This document shows, one piece after another, positions 1 through 8,792 of a stretch of DNA of 33,293 nucleotides. Positions within the stretch are counted from its first letter, which is position 1; every line of letters begins with the position of its first letter. The translations under genes and the position numbers were made by a program. Origin of the DNA: Bacteroidota bacterium. Lineage in GTDB: Bacteria; Bacteroidota; Bacteroidia; Chitinophagales; Chitinophagaceae. The DNA is taken from positions 1-33,293 of the forward strand of contig PSRA01000248.1 of assembly GCA_003175695.1 (NCBI GenBank), read 5' to 3'. Below the pieces are notes generated by a model. That model made no database searches. It was not told where the DNA came from and saw only the letters and a program-made list of their open reading frames with translations.

Positions 1-258
1 TCCAGTGCTTCTAATCTGAATTTGCAGATTACTGATCCACTCAGGGCAGCCTTTTGATAGTAAATATTCATCGATTGCCTGAATGACTTTGAATACTTCC
101 TCGTAGGTCCCTTCTACAACTGTTGAAAAGGGTCCTACCTCATAAGAAATACCGGACCTTTGAATAATTGAAATGGCTTCATCGACCCATTCGTAAGGAT
201 GTCTATCCTGCACTATGGGAATAATTTGGATTGAAGCATTGACTGTATAGGAATGCAT
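1..258 (-). CDS. Thiamine-binding family protein (MTH1187/YkoF-like), 3' end missing
   Basis: Partial gene: 86 codons from an ATG at 258, running off the left edge without a stop. The peptide starts MHSYTVNASIQIIP and contains VGPFSTVVEGTYEEVFKVI. This is the pattern of the small ferredoxin-like MTH1187/YkoF family (PF01910, formerly DUF77), whose members bind thiamine or related ligands in the cytoplasm; most are about 100 residues, so only the last few codons should be missing. It starts 25 nt after the aroC stop on the same strand, so it is probably the last or a late gene of the aromatic operon. Nothing in the sequence ties it to aromatic synthesis. The family call rests on remembered sequence patterns; the ligand is unknown. 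Confidence 0.75.
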   Translation of the reverse strand, partial: MHSYTVNASIQIIPIVQDRHPYEWVDEAISIIQRSGISYEVGPFSTVVEGTYEEVFKVIQAIDEYLLSKGCPEWISNLQIQIRSTG

Positions 259-283
259 ACTAAAAAGATTATCAATCTGCGGA

Positions 284-1309
284 TCAATTAATCAGCCGTG
301 GAATTTTTTGTTCCAACAACATGAGATCTGCCAGAACAATCGCAGTTACTGCCTCAAGAATAACCGGCACACGTAGCGCAATGCAAAGATCGTGTCTACC
401 TTTGACAGAAAAGGATTCAATCTTTCCATTTTCCCAATTCAAGGTTTCCTGTTCTTTTGGCGTAGAAGATGTGGGTTTGATAGCAATGCGAAAAACCAAC
501 TCATTTCCATTGGTAATTCCGCCTACCACACCGCCCGCGTGATTAGTCCTGGTTCTTCCTTCTAAATTGACTATGGCATCATTGTGTTCACTGCCAAACA
601 TTCGGGCGGCGGCGAATCCCGTTCCAAATTCAATTCCCCGGACGGCGGGGATTGCAAATACGATATGTGATAATATTGATTCTACGCTGTCAAAAAATGG
701 TTCGCCCAGGCCAATGGGTAATCCCGTCACCGTGCACTCAATAATTCCGCCCACTGAATCTTTTGCTTCAATTGCCCGATCCAATCCTTTTTCGATATCT
801 CTTTGCCCTCCTATTTCTGTTATCGTGCTCGTGATTTTGTGATCGGCTGAATTTTTATTTCCGTTCAGCGCACGATCCAGCAATTTCTTGGCAACGACTC
901 CGGCAGCCACCAGTGCGACAGTCAATCTTCCACTGAAATGCCCTCCGCCGCGGTAATCCTCATAGCCGCCGAATTTTTTATGCCCAACAAAATCCGCATG
1001 ACCGGGTCTGGGTACAGCACGGATCTTATCATAGTCCTCGCTGCGCGTATTTTTATTTTCAAACAGAATGCAAATTGGCGCGCCCGTCGATCTCCCCTTG
1101 AATACGCCGGTCTTCAGGAAAGGATAATCTTCCTCTTTCCTGGGTGTGGTTCCTTTTTGTATCCCGCCTTTTCTTCTCTCCAGGTCTGGCAGGAAATCTT
1201 CTGGTGATATTTGAAGGCCCGCTGGACAGCCGTCTATATTTACTCCTACCACCTCGCCATGCGACTCGCCAAAAATGTGAATGCGAAAAATGCGACCCAG
1301 TGAATTCAT
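284..1309 (-). CDS. aroC: Chorismate synthase
   Basis: Converts 5-enolpyruvylshikimate-3-phosphate to chorismate, using reduced FMN; last step of the common aromatic pathway, cytoplasmic. The 341-residue product starts MNSLGRIFRIHIFGESHG and carries family signatures: RPGHAD near residue 101, a GGGHFSGRLTVALVAAG segment (the family's Gly-rich 'SARETA' signature in the divergent form I associate with Bacteroidota), RTNHAGGVVGGITNG and GRHDLCIALRVPVILEA. It is slightly shorter than the roughly 360 residues of the E. coli enzyme but complete at both ends. ATG start; only 1 nt separates it from the upstream aroA stop, implying co-transcription and probable translational coupling. Confidence 0.96.
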   Translation of the reverse strand: MNSLGRIFRIHIFGESHGEVVGVNIDGCPAGLQISPEDFLPDLERRKGGIQKGTTPRKEEDYPFLKTGVFKGRSTGAPICILFENKNTRSEDYDKIRAVPRPGHADFVGHKKFGGYEDYRGGGHFSGRLTVALVAAGVVAKKLLDRALNGNKNSADHKITSTITEIGGQRDIEKGLDRAIEAKDSVGGIIECTVTGLPIGLGEPFFDSVESILSHIVFAIPAVRGIEFGTGFAAARMFGSEHNDAIVNLEGRTRTNHAGGVVGGITNGNELVFRIAIKPTSSTPKEQETLNWENGKIESFSVKGRHDLCIALRVPVILEAVTAIVLADLMLLEQKIPRLIN

Positions 1310-1310
1310 T

Positions 1311-2615
1311 TTATTTTGTATCGTGAATGAAAGAATCGATTTCTGTTTTGACGCCTAATTTAATCAGGTCGCTATAAAAACCTGGATAAGATTTGTTCAC
1401 CGCCTGGGCTTCGTGAATCGTAACCTGCCCTTTGGCACCAATCGCTGCGACAGCGCAGGCCATGGCTATGCGATGATCATGTCTGGAATGAACCGTGCTC
1501 CCTCTCAACCCCTTGCCTCCGTGAACACGCATAACATCACCTTCCACTTCTATCTGCAAGCCCAATTTGCCAAATTCTTCCTTCAAAGTCTGAGCACGAT
1601 TGCTTTCTTTATGGGTTAATCTATTCGCTCCCGAGATGGTTGAATCTCCCTGACAATAAGCAGCAAGCGCAACCAAAGGAGGGAACAAGTCAGGACAATC
1701 AGTTGCGTCAAACGTAAAGGCCCTCAGGCTACCCGGGCCTATAATTATTTGCTCGTTGTCTATTTTCAAATAAGCTCCACAATCTTCCAGCGCTTTTAAT
1801 ATTGCCTTGTCTGCCTGTGTGGAACGAACATCTAATCCTTTGACAGTTATCTTTCCGCCAATGGCCCCAGCCACGAGCAGGAAAGCTCCTCCGCTCCAGT
1901 CTCCTTCCACTGTATATGTCCGGCTATGTTGCTCAGCCTTCTTACCAGACTGTTTTCCTTCAAAGTAAAATTTTTCGTAATGATCATTTCGCGGTGTAGG
2001 CAGCCCAAATTCGCGCATGACTCTCAACGTTAGATCGATATAAGGCCGGCTTTTTAGGTTTCTTACATTCACTGTAATGTCCTTCGCACCAGATGCCGCA
2101 AATGCCATCAAAAGACCTGTCAGGAACTGAGAACTCAATGAACCATCGATGGTAATATTGGCAGGTTTTAACGGGCCTTTTAGCCGTAGAGGCAATTTGC
2201 CATGATTAGAATTCAAATCAATTCCAAGCAAAGGGAATACTTCATCAAAAAAGTCCATTGGACGATTCAGAAGGCTTCCATCCCCCACAATACTCATGCT
2301 CTTCTTACTAAGTGCAACAATCGGAGCAAACATGCGAATGCCCAATCCACTTTCTCCGCAATTCACCCGGTCGCTGATGGGATCGACCCCATGACTAAAT
2401 ACTCTCAATGAACCATCTGTGTTCTCTTCTATTTGTGCTCCTAAATCACGGATAACACCCAGCGCCGCTCTGTCATCATTAGAGTGCCCGGGATTGACAA
2501 TTATTGTCTCTCCCTTCGCGAGTAGTGACGCTGCACATGCACGCTGCATCGAGCTTTTAGATGCGGGTGCGAGGATATGACCCTGCACTGTTCCAGGTTG
2601 AATAATTACCTGCAT
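1311..2615 (-). CDS. aroA: 3-phosphoshikimate 1-carboxyvinyltransferase (EPSP synthase)
   Basis: Transfers the enolpyruvyl group from PEP to shikimate-3-phosphate; step six of the shikimate pathway. The product has 434 residues, a normal length. Visible signatures are PASKSSMQRA at residues 17-26 with the substrate-binding Lys20, the GESGLGIRM loop near residue 87 (equivalent to the GNAGTAMRP loop of classical enzymes), SSQFLTGLLMA, DCPDLFPPLVALAA with the catalytic Asp region, and RHDHRIAMACAVAA near the C-terminus. The GLGIRM loop differs from the E. coli type; such sequence differences define EPSPS classes, but class cannot be assigned by eye. It lies between aroB (21 nt upstream) and aroC (1 nt downstream). 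Confidence 0.95.
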   Translation of the reverse strand: MQVIIQPGTVQGHILAPASKSSMQRACAASLLAKGETIIVNPGHSNDDRAALGVIRDLGAQIEENTDGSLRVFSHGVDPISDRVNCGESGLGIRMFAPIVALSKKSMSIVGDGSLLNRPMDFFDEVFPLLGIDLNSNHGKLPLRLKGPLKPANITIDGSLSSQFLTGLLMAFAASGAKDITVNVRNLKSRPYIDLTLRVMREFGLPTPRNDHYEKFYFEGKQSGKKAEQHSRTYTVEGDWSGGAFLLVAGAIGGKITVKGLDVRSTQADKAILKALEDCGAYLKIDNEQIIIGPGSLRAFTFDATDCPDLFPPLVALAAYCQGDSTISGANRLTHKESNRAQTLKEEFGKLGLQIEVEGDVMRVHGGKGLRGSTVHSRHDHRIAMACAVAAIGAKGQVTIHEAQAVNKSYPGFYSDLIKLGVKTEIDSFIHDTK

Positions 2616-2636
2616 ATACTTTTCTTCCTCTTCTTT

Positions 2637-3671
2637 TTAATTGACTTCCTTTAGGACAGATTGCAATTTCTTTTCTAATTCGTCTATCGGTATAGACTCC
2701 ACGACAGCATTTCCCAATTTTTTTACGAGGATGTAGTGAATAGCCTGATTGGCCCTCTTCTTGTCTAATTTTAGCAACTTGAACACCTTATTTGCATCGA
2801 TCGACAATTCTGTGGGCAAACCATATTTTTTCAGGAGTGCTGCTACTCTTTCTGTCTCGCCAAAACCGACCATAGATTCAGAAAGGTGGCATGCAGCCAC
2901 CATACCAATTGAAATGGCGTGGCCATGCGGCAATCCATAGATATTTTCAATAGCATGGCCGAGGGTATGACCAAAATTGAGAAGGCGGCGATCACCATGT
3001 TCCCATTCATCTTTCTTGACAATGGATGATTTGATATTCGCGTTTCGAGCGATCAGATCATTCAAAGCCGTTTTATTCCTCCGATACGTTGATAGCTTGT
3101 TTTTTTCCAATTCTCTGAACATAGCTGCGTCGCGAATGGCGGCATGCTTGATTATTTCAGCAAATCCGTTGATCCATTCTGTTTCAGGTAAAGAACTCAG
3201 CAGGGAAACATCATACAAAAGAAATTCAGGTTGCCGAATAATTCCCAATAAATTCTTATAGGGCCCAACATCAACGCCATTCTTGCCACCTATTGCGGCA
3301 TCTACCATGGCGAGCAAAGAACTGGGAACGAAGCCGAATGGAATTCCCCGCATATAGATCGATCCTACATAGCCGGTAATATCTGTCACCACGCCCCCTC
3401 CTACTCCCACTAAAAAAGTTTTCCTGTCTGCCTGCAGGTGAATCAGTCGCTCAACGACCTCATTTACTGTTGCCTGTGTTTTGAATTTTTCACCTGGTTT
3501 AATGACGATGGTACTCCATCCCAGGAATTTCTTCTTTTGCTTATTGAAGACATTTTCATCCGTAATGATTACTGCCCTCTTCCTGTCGACAATCTCATCA
3601 AGTCCACTTATATCCCCGTTGAAATAGTTGGCAACTTTTTTAGATGAAAAATGATATATCTTTTTTTGCAT
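2637..3671 (-). CDS. aroB: 3-dehydroquinate synthase
   Basis: Cyclises DAHP to 3-dehydroquinate using NAD and a divalent metal; second step of the shikimate pathway. The 344-residue protein has the NAD-binding stretch VGVGGGVVTDITGYVGSIYMRGI at about 88-110, then PSSLLAMVDAAIGGKNGVD. Metal-ligand motifs follow: GFAEIIKHA, NFGHTLGHAIE and LPHGHAISIGM. The ATG at 3671 gives a short, normal N-terminus (MQKKIYHF). The 103-nt gap to the upstream DAHP synthase gene holds no ORF I trust and no clear promoter, so operon membership through the gap is inferred. Confidence 0.95.
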   Translation of the reverse strand: MQKKIYHFSSKKVANYFNGDISGLDEIVDRKRAVIITDENVFNKQKKKFLGWSTIVIKPGEKFKTQATVNEVVERLIHLQADRKTFLVGVGGGVVTDITGYVGSIYMRGIPFGFVPSSLLAMVDAAIGGKNGVDVGPYKNLLGIIRQPEFLLYDVSLLSSLPETEWINGFAEIIKHAAIRDAAMFRELEKNKLSTYRRNKTALNDLIARNANIKSSIVKKDEWEHGDRRLLNFGHTLGHAIENIYGLPHGHAISIGMVAACHLSESMVGFGETERVAALLKKYGLPTELSIDANKVFKLLKLDKKRANQAIHYILVKKLGNAVVESIPIDELEKKLQSVLKEVN

Positions 3672-3774
3672 GTCGATTCCGGGAATTGGGTACTTGCAAA
3701 TTTTCCTGGCAGGATTTGCGCACGCCTCTGCGAATGAATTTCTATTTCGTATCCATAGCAGTCGCCGAATTCAT

Positions 3775-4866
3775 TTAGGAATTCATGACTTTATTCTGAT
3801 GATTGATGCTTTCCATGTGCACAGCATCAAAATATTTCGTGATAAATTCCTTACTCAATCCCAACTGATCTCCCTTCTTAAAAGCTCTATCGAGAATCGA
3901 ATTCCAGCGATTGGTCTGAAGTATAGTAATATTATTATCCTTTTTATACTGGCCGATCTTTTCCGAAACCTTCATTCTCTGTCCCAATATCTGCATCAGT
4001 TCATCGTCAAGTTGGTTAATTTGTTGACGAAGTTTTTCAAGTGCCGCATGATACTCTTCGGATGCGACATCTTCTTTTCTCCAACGAATCTGATCCAGCA
4101 TTTCAGCCAGTCTTTCCGGCGTAATTTGTTGCTTAGCGTCACTCCAGGCCTTGTCAGGATCAATATGACTTTCTATAATTAACCCATCGAAATCCAGGTC
4201 GATTGCCTTTTGCGCAACATCCTGTAGGATATCACGTCTTCCGCAAATATGTGAAGGATCATTGATAAACAGCATTCCGGGGTGGCGTCTTTTCATTTCG
4301 ATTGCCAGATGCCACATCGGGGCGTTTCTATATTCTGTATTACCATATGAGCTGAAACCGCGGTGAATGAGACCGATCTGCTTGATGCCAGCCTTGGCCA
4401 CTCTTTCTACCGCGCCTATCCATAGTTCGAGATCCGGATTGATGGGATTTTTAATTAGTACTGGCACGTCAGCGCCACGCAAAGCATCGGCCACTTCCTG
4501 AACGCTGAACGGGTTTACAGTTGTGCGTGCACCAATCCATAACACATCCACATCGAAATGCAATGCATCCTGTACTTGCTTTGCTGTTGCCACTTCCACC
4601 GCCATCGGGATTCCTGTCAATTTTTTTGCCTGTTGCAACCAGGGAAGTCCCTTGGTTCCTATTCCTTCAAAACTTCCGGGTCTTGTCCTTGGCTTCCAGA
4701 TTCCAGCGCGCATCATATCTACCTTACCGGTCTTGTGTAAGCGTACGGCTGTTTCAATTACCTGTTCCTCCGTTTCTGCGCTGCAGGGGCCGGAAATAAT
4801 CAGGGGACGTTTGTTCCATTTCTCATTCACGAGTTCCTTACTCACAACTACAGTCTGTGTTTGCAT
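3775..4866 (-). CDS. Bifunctional DAHP synthase / chorismate mutase
   Basis: Fusion enzyme of 363 residues. Residues about 1-265 are a type I-beta (KDO8P-synthase-like) DAHP synthase, condensing PEP with erythrose-4-phosphate. Visible motifs are IISGPCSAE at 23-31, MMRAGIWKPRTRPGSFEG, DVLWIGARTTVNPF, VLIKNPINPD, GLIHRGFS and INDPSHICGRRD. Residues about 275-355 are an AroQ-class chorismate mutase helix bundle (LRQQINQLDDELMQILGQRMKVSEKIGQYKK), which turns chorismate into prephenate. From family knowledge, the appended mutase also makes the synthase sensitive to the mutase product prephenate (Porphyromonas-type enzymes). Here that would place feedback on the same operon that carries tyrA and pheA. 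No separate mutase gene is present in the operon, so this domain must feed both branches. Confidence 0.93.
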   Translation of the reverse strand: MQTQTVVVSKELVNEKWNKRPLIISGPCSAETEEQVIETAVRLHKTGKVDMMRAGIWKPRTRPGSFEGIGTKGLPWLQQAKKLTGIPMAVEVATAKQVQDALHFDVDVLWIGARTTVNPFSVQEVADALRGADVPVLIKNPINPDLELWIGAVERVAKAGIKQIGLIHRGFSSYGNTEYRNAPMWHLAIEMKRRHPGMLFINDPSHICGRRDILQDVAQKAIDLDFDGLIIESHIDPDKAWSDAKQQITPERLAEMLDQIRWRKEDVASEEYHAALEKLRQQINQLDDELMQILGQRMKVSEKIGQYKKDNNITILQTNRWNSILDRAFKKGDQLGLSKEFITKYFDAVHMESINHQNKVMNS

Positions 4867-4910
4867 GTCTATATCTTTTAAATATGTAATATGGTTGGGG
4901 TTTATTTTTA

Positions 4911-6575
4911 TTAACGGCTGTTTGCTTCGTTCATCCTGATTCTTCTGCCTTTATAATTCTTGCCATCAATAGCCTTAATCATCTGATTTGCCGAGCTTCT
5001 GTCAATTTCGATCCAGCTATTCATTTCCTTCATATCTATTTTACCCAAAACATCTTTTCTCAAGTCACTCATGTCTAAAATGAACTGGAGAAAACTTGCT
5101 TTGTAAAAACCGTCTTTGGTACCCAAATTGACAAACAAGCGCATATAGTCTCCTCCATTGTAGCTTTTGTTCCTGGAGTCCCTCCTGAATGCAGGCTCTC
5201 TCGAACCGCCCTCTTTCCTCACGACGGGCTTCCTCTCTCTCTTTTCCTCACGAATATTAAGATCTTCTGCATTTTCGTAGTACTTCAGAAAACGGTCAAA
5301 TTCCATGGCAGCGACTCTTTTCAACACTTCTTCCTTGCTAATACCTTCAAATTTCTCCGCCAGCATGGGCACATATGTCTCATAATCACCATGGCTAATA
5401 TCGGCTTGCAATAATTTTTCCATGAAGTGGAAGAATTGCTTCCTGCAAACTTCCTTTCCACTCGGTATCTCGGCCTTGTGAAATGGAGCCTGCACCATTC
5501 TCTCAATCTGGCGCAGCTTGCCTATCTCACGCATATGAACAATTGAAAGGCAAACGCCGGTATTTCCCGCCCTGCCAGTACGGCCACTTCGATGCGTGTA
5601 CACTTCCACATCATCGGGTAATTCGTAGTTAATGACATGTGTGATGCCTTGCACATCAATTCCACGGGCAGCAACATCAGTAGCAATCAACAATTGAAGT
5701 GTTTTTTCGCGAAACTCGCCCATTACTTTGTCCCGTTGCTGTTGTGTCAGGTCACCATGGAGCGCATCTATATCATACCCTTCCCTGGTAAGCCTTTCTG
5801 CAATATTTTGAGCGTCGGCCTTGGTCCGGGTAAAAATGATTCCGTATAATCCCGGGTTGAAATCAATCACTCTCTTCAAAGTATCATACCGGTGATGCGC
5901 AGCCGTAACATAATATTGATGATCGATATTCTTATTTCCTGTGTTCACCTTGCCAATCGTAATCTCAAATGGTTGCTTCATGTATTTCCTGCTTACTCGC
6001 CTGATCTCTGGTGGCATCGTAGCACTGAATAACCAGGTTGCATCTCTTTTAGGTGTGTTCTGCAGGATGAATTCAATATCATCCTGAAAACCCATGTTCA
6101 GCATTTCATCTGCCTCATCTAAGACAACATATTTTATTTCTTCCAGGTGAATTGCTTTTCTTTCGATAAGGTCTATCAGGCGGCCAGGTGTCGCCACAAC
6201 AATCTGAACTCCTCTTTTTAAATCGCGGATCTGCACACCAATGGAGGCACCGCCATACACTGCCAACACATGCATGCCGGGCGCAAATTTTTTAAAAAGA
6301 TCCATTTCATTGACAATCTGCAGACAGAGCTCGCGGGTGGGACAAACCACCAGTGCCTGCGGAAATTTTTGATCCTGCTGGATCAATTGAAGGAGAGGTA
6401 ATCCAAAAGCTGCAGTTTTTCCTGTACCGGTTTGAGCCAATCCAACCAGGTCCTTTGTGCCACTCAATAATACAGGAATCGCCTTCTCCTGGATAGGTGT
6501 AGGTTGGGTGAACCCCAGTTCGCTGATGGCACGAACCAACCTTTCTTCCAATCCCAAACCTTCAAATAGATTCAT
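4911..6575 (-). CDS. DEAD-box ATP-dependent RNA helicase with DbpA-type RNA-binding domain
   Basis: A 554-residue superfamily 2 helicase. Motifs in order: Q motif GFTQPTPIQ (21-29), Walker A AQTGTGKT (47-54), PTREL (79-83), TPGR (129-132), DEAD (153-156), SAT (184-186), IIFTRTKADAQN, TDVAARGIDV (299-308) and HRSGRTGR (328-335). After a charged linker (about 425-470), residues about 475-550 resemble the DbpA/CsdA RNA-binding domain (RLFVNLGTKDGFYKASFLQFI). Likely roles are rRNA maturation, ribosome assembly or cold-stress RNA remodelling. It sits between tyrA and the DAHP synthase gene, an unusual place for a helicase. The 148-nt gap upstream contains its own -7-like element, so it may be transcribed partly independently of the attenuator. 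Confidence 0.93.
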   Translation of the reverse strand: MNLFEGLGLEERLVRAISELGFTQPTPIQEKAIPVLLSGTKDLVGLAQTGTGKTAAFGLPLLQLIQQDQKFPQALVVCPTRELCLQIVNEMDLFKKFAPGMHVLAVYGGASIGVQIRDLKRGVQIVVATPGRLIDLIERKAIHLEEIKYVVLDEADEMLNMGFQDDIEFILQNTPKRDATWLFSATMPPEIRRVSRKYMKQPFEITIGKVNTGNKNIDHQYYVTAAHHRYDTLKRVIDFNPGLYGIIFTRTKADAQNIAERLTREGYDIDALHGDLTQQQRDKVMGEFREKTLQLLIATDVAARGIDVQGITHVINYELPDDVEVYTHRSGRTGRAGNTGVCLSIVHMREIGKLRQIERMVQAPFHKAEIPSGKEVCRKQFFHFMEKLLQADISHGDYETYVPMLAEKFEGISKEEVLKRVAAMEFDRFLKYYENAEDLNIREEKRERKPVVRKEGGSREPAFRRDSRNKSYNGGDYMRLFVNLGTKDGFYKASFLQFILDMSDLRKDVLGKIDMKEMNSWIEIDRSSANQMIKAIDGKNYKGRRIRMNEANSR

Positions 6576-6594
6576 ATCTTTTAAAAATTTGGCG

Positions 6595-6602
6595 CAAAGG
6601 TA
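6595..6602 (-). promoter_or_regulatory. Candidate internal promoter (-7 element) for helicase and downstream aro genes
   Basis: On the minus strand TACCTTTG matches the Bacteroidota -7 consensus TAnnTTTG, 19 nt before the helicase ATG at 6575. I see no good TTTG at the -33 position, so the promoter is incomplete by consensus. It lies in the largest gap of the operon (6576-6723). If active, it would let the helicase and aro genes escape the leader attenuator. Confidence 0.45.
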
Positions 6603-6723
6603 CGATTTTAAGCGCCCCTGGCCGATTTTACTTTAATTAAAATTTGACATTTTCTACCCTACTTTATTCATAAAACCTTCATATTTATGAAATAATTAAA
6701 GCCATTTATCATTCTATTTTGAA

Positions 6724-7572
6724 TCATTTCAATATCCTGCTGATCTTGTTTGCGTTCTCCATCAGTTGTTGCAGGTACTCATAATTCTCCTTTTCAAGGC
6801 AACTCTTGAACTTTCTGAGCTGGCTGATATGTTCATTCAGCACATCCAGAACATTCTCTTTATTCTGCATGAAGATCGGACCCCACATGGCCGGGCTGCT
6901 TTTTGCCAATCGCACGGTGCTTTCAAATCCGCCTCCCGCCAGTTCAAATATGGCGTCCTCTTCCTTTTCCTTTTCCAGAACGGTGTTAGCCAAAGCGAAT
7001 GAAGTAATATGCGAAATATGGCTTACATAAGCTGCATGAATGTCATGGTTATGCGCATCCATGTATACGAGATGCATCCCGAGGCACTTATATAAATTCT
7101 CCATTTTTTCAAGGGCGTCCTTATCACTTTTCTCTTTTTCACAGATGACACAGGACCTTCCCACAAATGCACCTTTTACCGCAGCCTCCGGACCACTGTA
7201 TTCCGTACCCCACATGGGGTGAGTTGCCACGAATCGCCTCCTCATTGGATGGTCAGCCAACGCGTCACACAAGGCTGCCTTGGTAGAGCCCGCATCTGCC
7301 ACAATCTGGTTCTCCTGGACCAGGTCCATGATTTGTCGCATAATCGGGATGGTTACATCCACCGGGATGGCCACATAAATCAAATCGCTTTTTCTGACGG
7401 CCTCCGCAAGTGGCAGGCTTTCATCTATCAGGCCCAATTCCTTCGCCTTTTTAATGCTTGCTTCGGTTCGGCTGACACCAATCACATTTTTTACCAGGCC
7501 TTTTTCTTTTAACGCCAAACTTAATGACCCGCTAATCAGACCTACGCCTACTATCGTGACTGAATTAAACAT
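6724..7572 (-). CDS. tyrA: Prephenate dehydrogenase
   Basis: NAD(P)-dependent oxidative decarboxylation of prephenate to 4-hydroxyphenylpyruvate, the committed Tyr step (arogenate is an alternative substrate I cannot exclude). The 282-residue protein opens with a Rossmann motif, VTIVGVGLISGSLSLALKEKG (residues 5-25), then IYVAIPVDV, VADAGSTKA and ATHPMWGTEYSGPEAA, which includes the His region used in catalysis. The helical C-terminal dimerisation part contains HISHITSFALANTVL. No ACT regulatory domain is present. ATG at 7572 overlaps the aminotransferase stop by 8 nt, strong evidence of coupling. The length is typical of single-domain TyrA. Confidence 0.93.
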   Translation of the reverse strand: MFNSVTIVGVGLISGSLSLALKEKGLVKNVIGVSRTEASIKKAKELGLIDESLPLAEAVRKSDLIYVAIPVDVTIPIMRQIMDLVQENQIVADAGSTKAALCDALADHPMRRRFVATHPMWGTEYSGPEAAVKGAFVGRSCVICEKEKSDKDALEKMENLYKCLGMHLVYMDAHNHDIHAAYVSHISHITSFALANTVLEKEKEEDAIFELAGGGFESTVRLAKSSPAMWGPIFMQNKENVLDVLNEHISQLRKFKSCLEKENYEYLQQLMENANKISRILK

Positions 7573-8758
7573 CCGCTTTTAATTTTGACTCCTTGAATTT
7601 TTTAATCCGTTGAATACTTTCATTTATTTTTTCTTCCGGGCAACAAAGGCTGACCCTGATATAACCATCACCAGCATTTCCGAAAATGCCTCCCGGGGTC
7701 AGAAAAACATTCGAACCATACAAGACCGTATCACTTAGTTCATATCCATCTTTGTATTCGCCGGGGATTTTTGCCCAAACAAACATACCGGCCTGATCAG
7801 TGTCGAACTGGCAATTCAGACTTTCTAACAATTCAAATACTCTTTTTCTTCTTTCACGATAAATATCATTTACACTTTTGTACCAGGCAGCCGGAAGATG
7901 CAGAGCAGTAGCCGCCGCGAGTTGAACGGGAAGAAACATGCCGCTGTCCATATTGCTTTTGAATCGCAAAACTTCGTCAATTCTTTGTTTCGCACCAACG
8001 AGTATGCCCACGCGCCAGCCGGCCATATTCTGCGATTTACTCAAAGAATTCAATTCGATAACAGTGTCTTTTGCTCCTTCCACACTTAATAGACTCATTG
8101 GATCATCATTCAGGATAAAACTATAAGGATTATCATGAACGATAAGAACATTGTTAGTCCGTCCAAATCCTACCAATTCCTCAAAGAAAGTCCTGGTTGG
8201 TAACTGCCCTGTTGGCATGTGTGGATAGTTGACAAACATCAGTGTACCTCTGGCTTTATCCTCTTCGCTGATCAGTTTTTTTAATTGCCGAAAGTCAGGA
8301 AACCAATGCTGGCCAGATTCTAGTTTGTAGTCGACTAAAATGCCGCCGGCCAATTTGGCTGCACTCCTGTAAGTGGGGTAGCCGGGATTTGGCAAAAAGA
8401 CATGCGTGTCAGGATTTATGTATGTCATGCAAATGTGCATGATGCCTTCCTTGGATCCAATGAGAGGCAGGATCTCTGATTCCGGATCCAGGTTTACGTG
8501 GTACCATTTCGAATACCACTCTGCAATCGCCTGGCGAAGAACAGGTGCTCCTTTATAATTCTGATAAGCATGAACGTTAGGCTTTGCCGATTCTTCCTGC
8601 AACCTCTTTATAACATCTGGATGCGGGGGTTGATCGGGACTACCGATGCCCAGGTTAATGATGTTTTTTCCCTGCTTGTTCAGCTGATCAATCTCTCTCA
8701 GCTTTTGTGAGAAATAATATTCGCCAATTCCTTCCAACCTGCTCGCGGTCTTAATCAT
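7565..8758 (-). CDS. PLP-dependent aminotransferase, class I/II (probable aromatic aminotransferase)
   Basis: Fold-type I aminotransferase of 397 residues. It shows NLGIGSPDQPPHPDVI, the YPTYRSAAKLAGG segment, FVNYPHMPTGQ, IVHDNPYSF with the PLP-contacting Asp, and ELNSLSKSQNMAGWRVG with the PLP Schiff-base Lys. By sequence it resembles the LL-diaminopimelate/alanine aminotransferase subgroup. Its position between pheA and tyrA, overlapping tyrA by 8 nt, points to the final transamination of phenylpyruvate and hydroxyphenylpyruvate to Phe and Tyr; that substrate call is inference from context. The first in-frame start is TTG at 8764; the ATG two codons later at 8758 (MIKTASRLEGIGEYYF) is preferred. 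Confidence 0.88.
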   Translation of the reverse strand: MIKTASRLEGIGEYYFSQKLREIDQLNKQGKNIINLGIGSPDQPPHPDVIKRLQEESAKPNVHAYQNYKGAPVLRQAIAEWYSKWYHVNLDPESEILPLIGSKEGIMHICMTYINPDTHVFLPNPGYPTYRSAAKLAGGILVDYKLESGQHWFPDFRQLKKLISEEDKARGTLMFVNYPHMPTGQLPTRTFFEELVGFGRTNNVLIVHDNPYSFILNDDPMSLLSVEGAKDTVIELNSLSKSQNMAGWRVGILVGAKQRIDEVLRFKSNMDSGMFLPVQLAAATALHLPAAWYKSVNDIYRERRKRVFELLESLNCQFDTDQAGMFVWAKIPGEYKDGYELSDTVLYGSNVFLTPGGIFGNAGDGYIRVSLCCPEEKINESIQRIKKFKESKLKADV

Positions 8759-8792
8759 ATACAACCAATTTCGGGGTAAACGTTAAAAGTTT

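Noticed and set aside
3692..3720. Weak inverted repeat GCAAAT/ATTTGC upstream of aroB
   Set aside because: Only 6 bp with a 12-nt loop and no T-run or leader ORF; no case for a second attenuator.
3670..4182. Plus-strand 170-codon ORF
   Set aside because: Lies antisense over the DAHP synthase-mutase gene and the gap after it; composition is that of a reverse-strand shadow with no domain pattern.
8759..8764. TTG start two codons upstream in the aminotransferase
   Set aside because: An ATG two codons later is a simpler start; the protein is complete from there.
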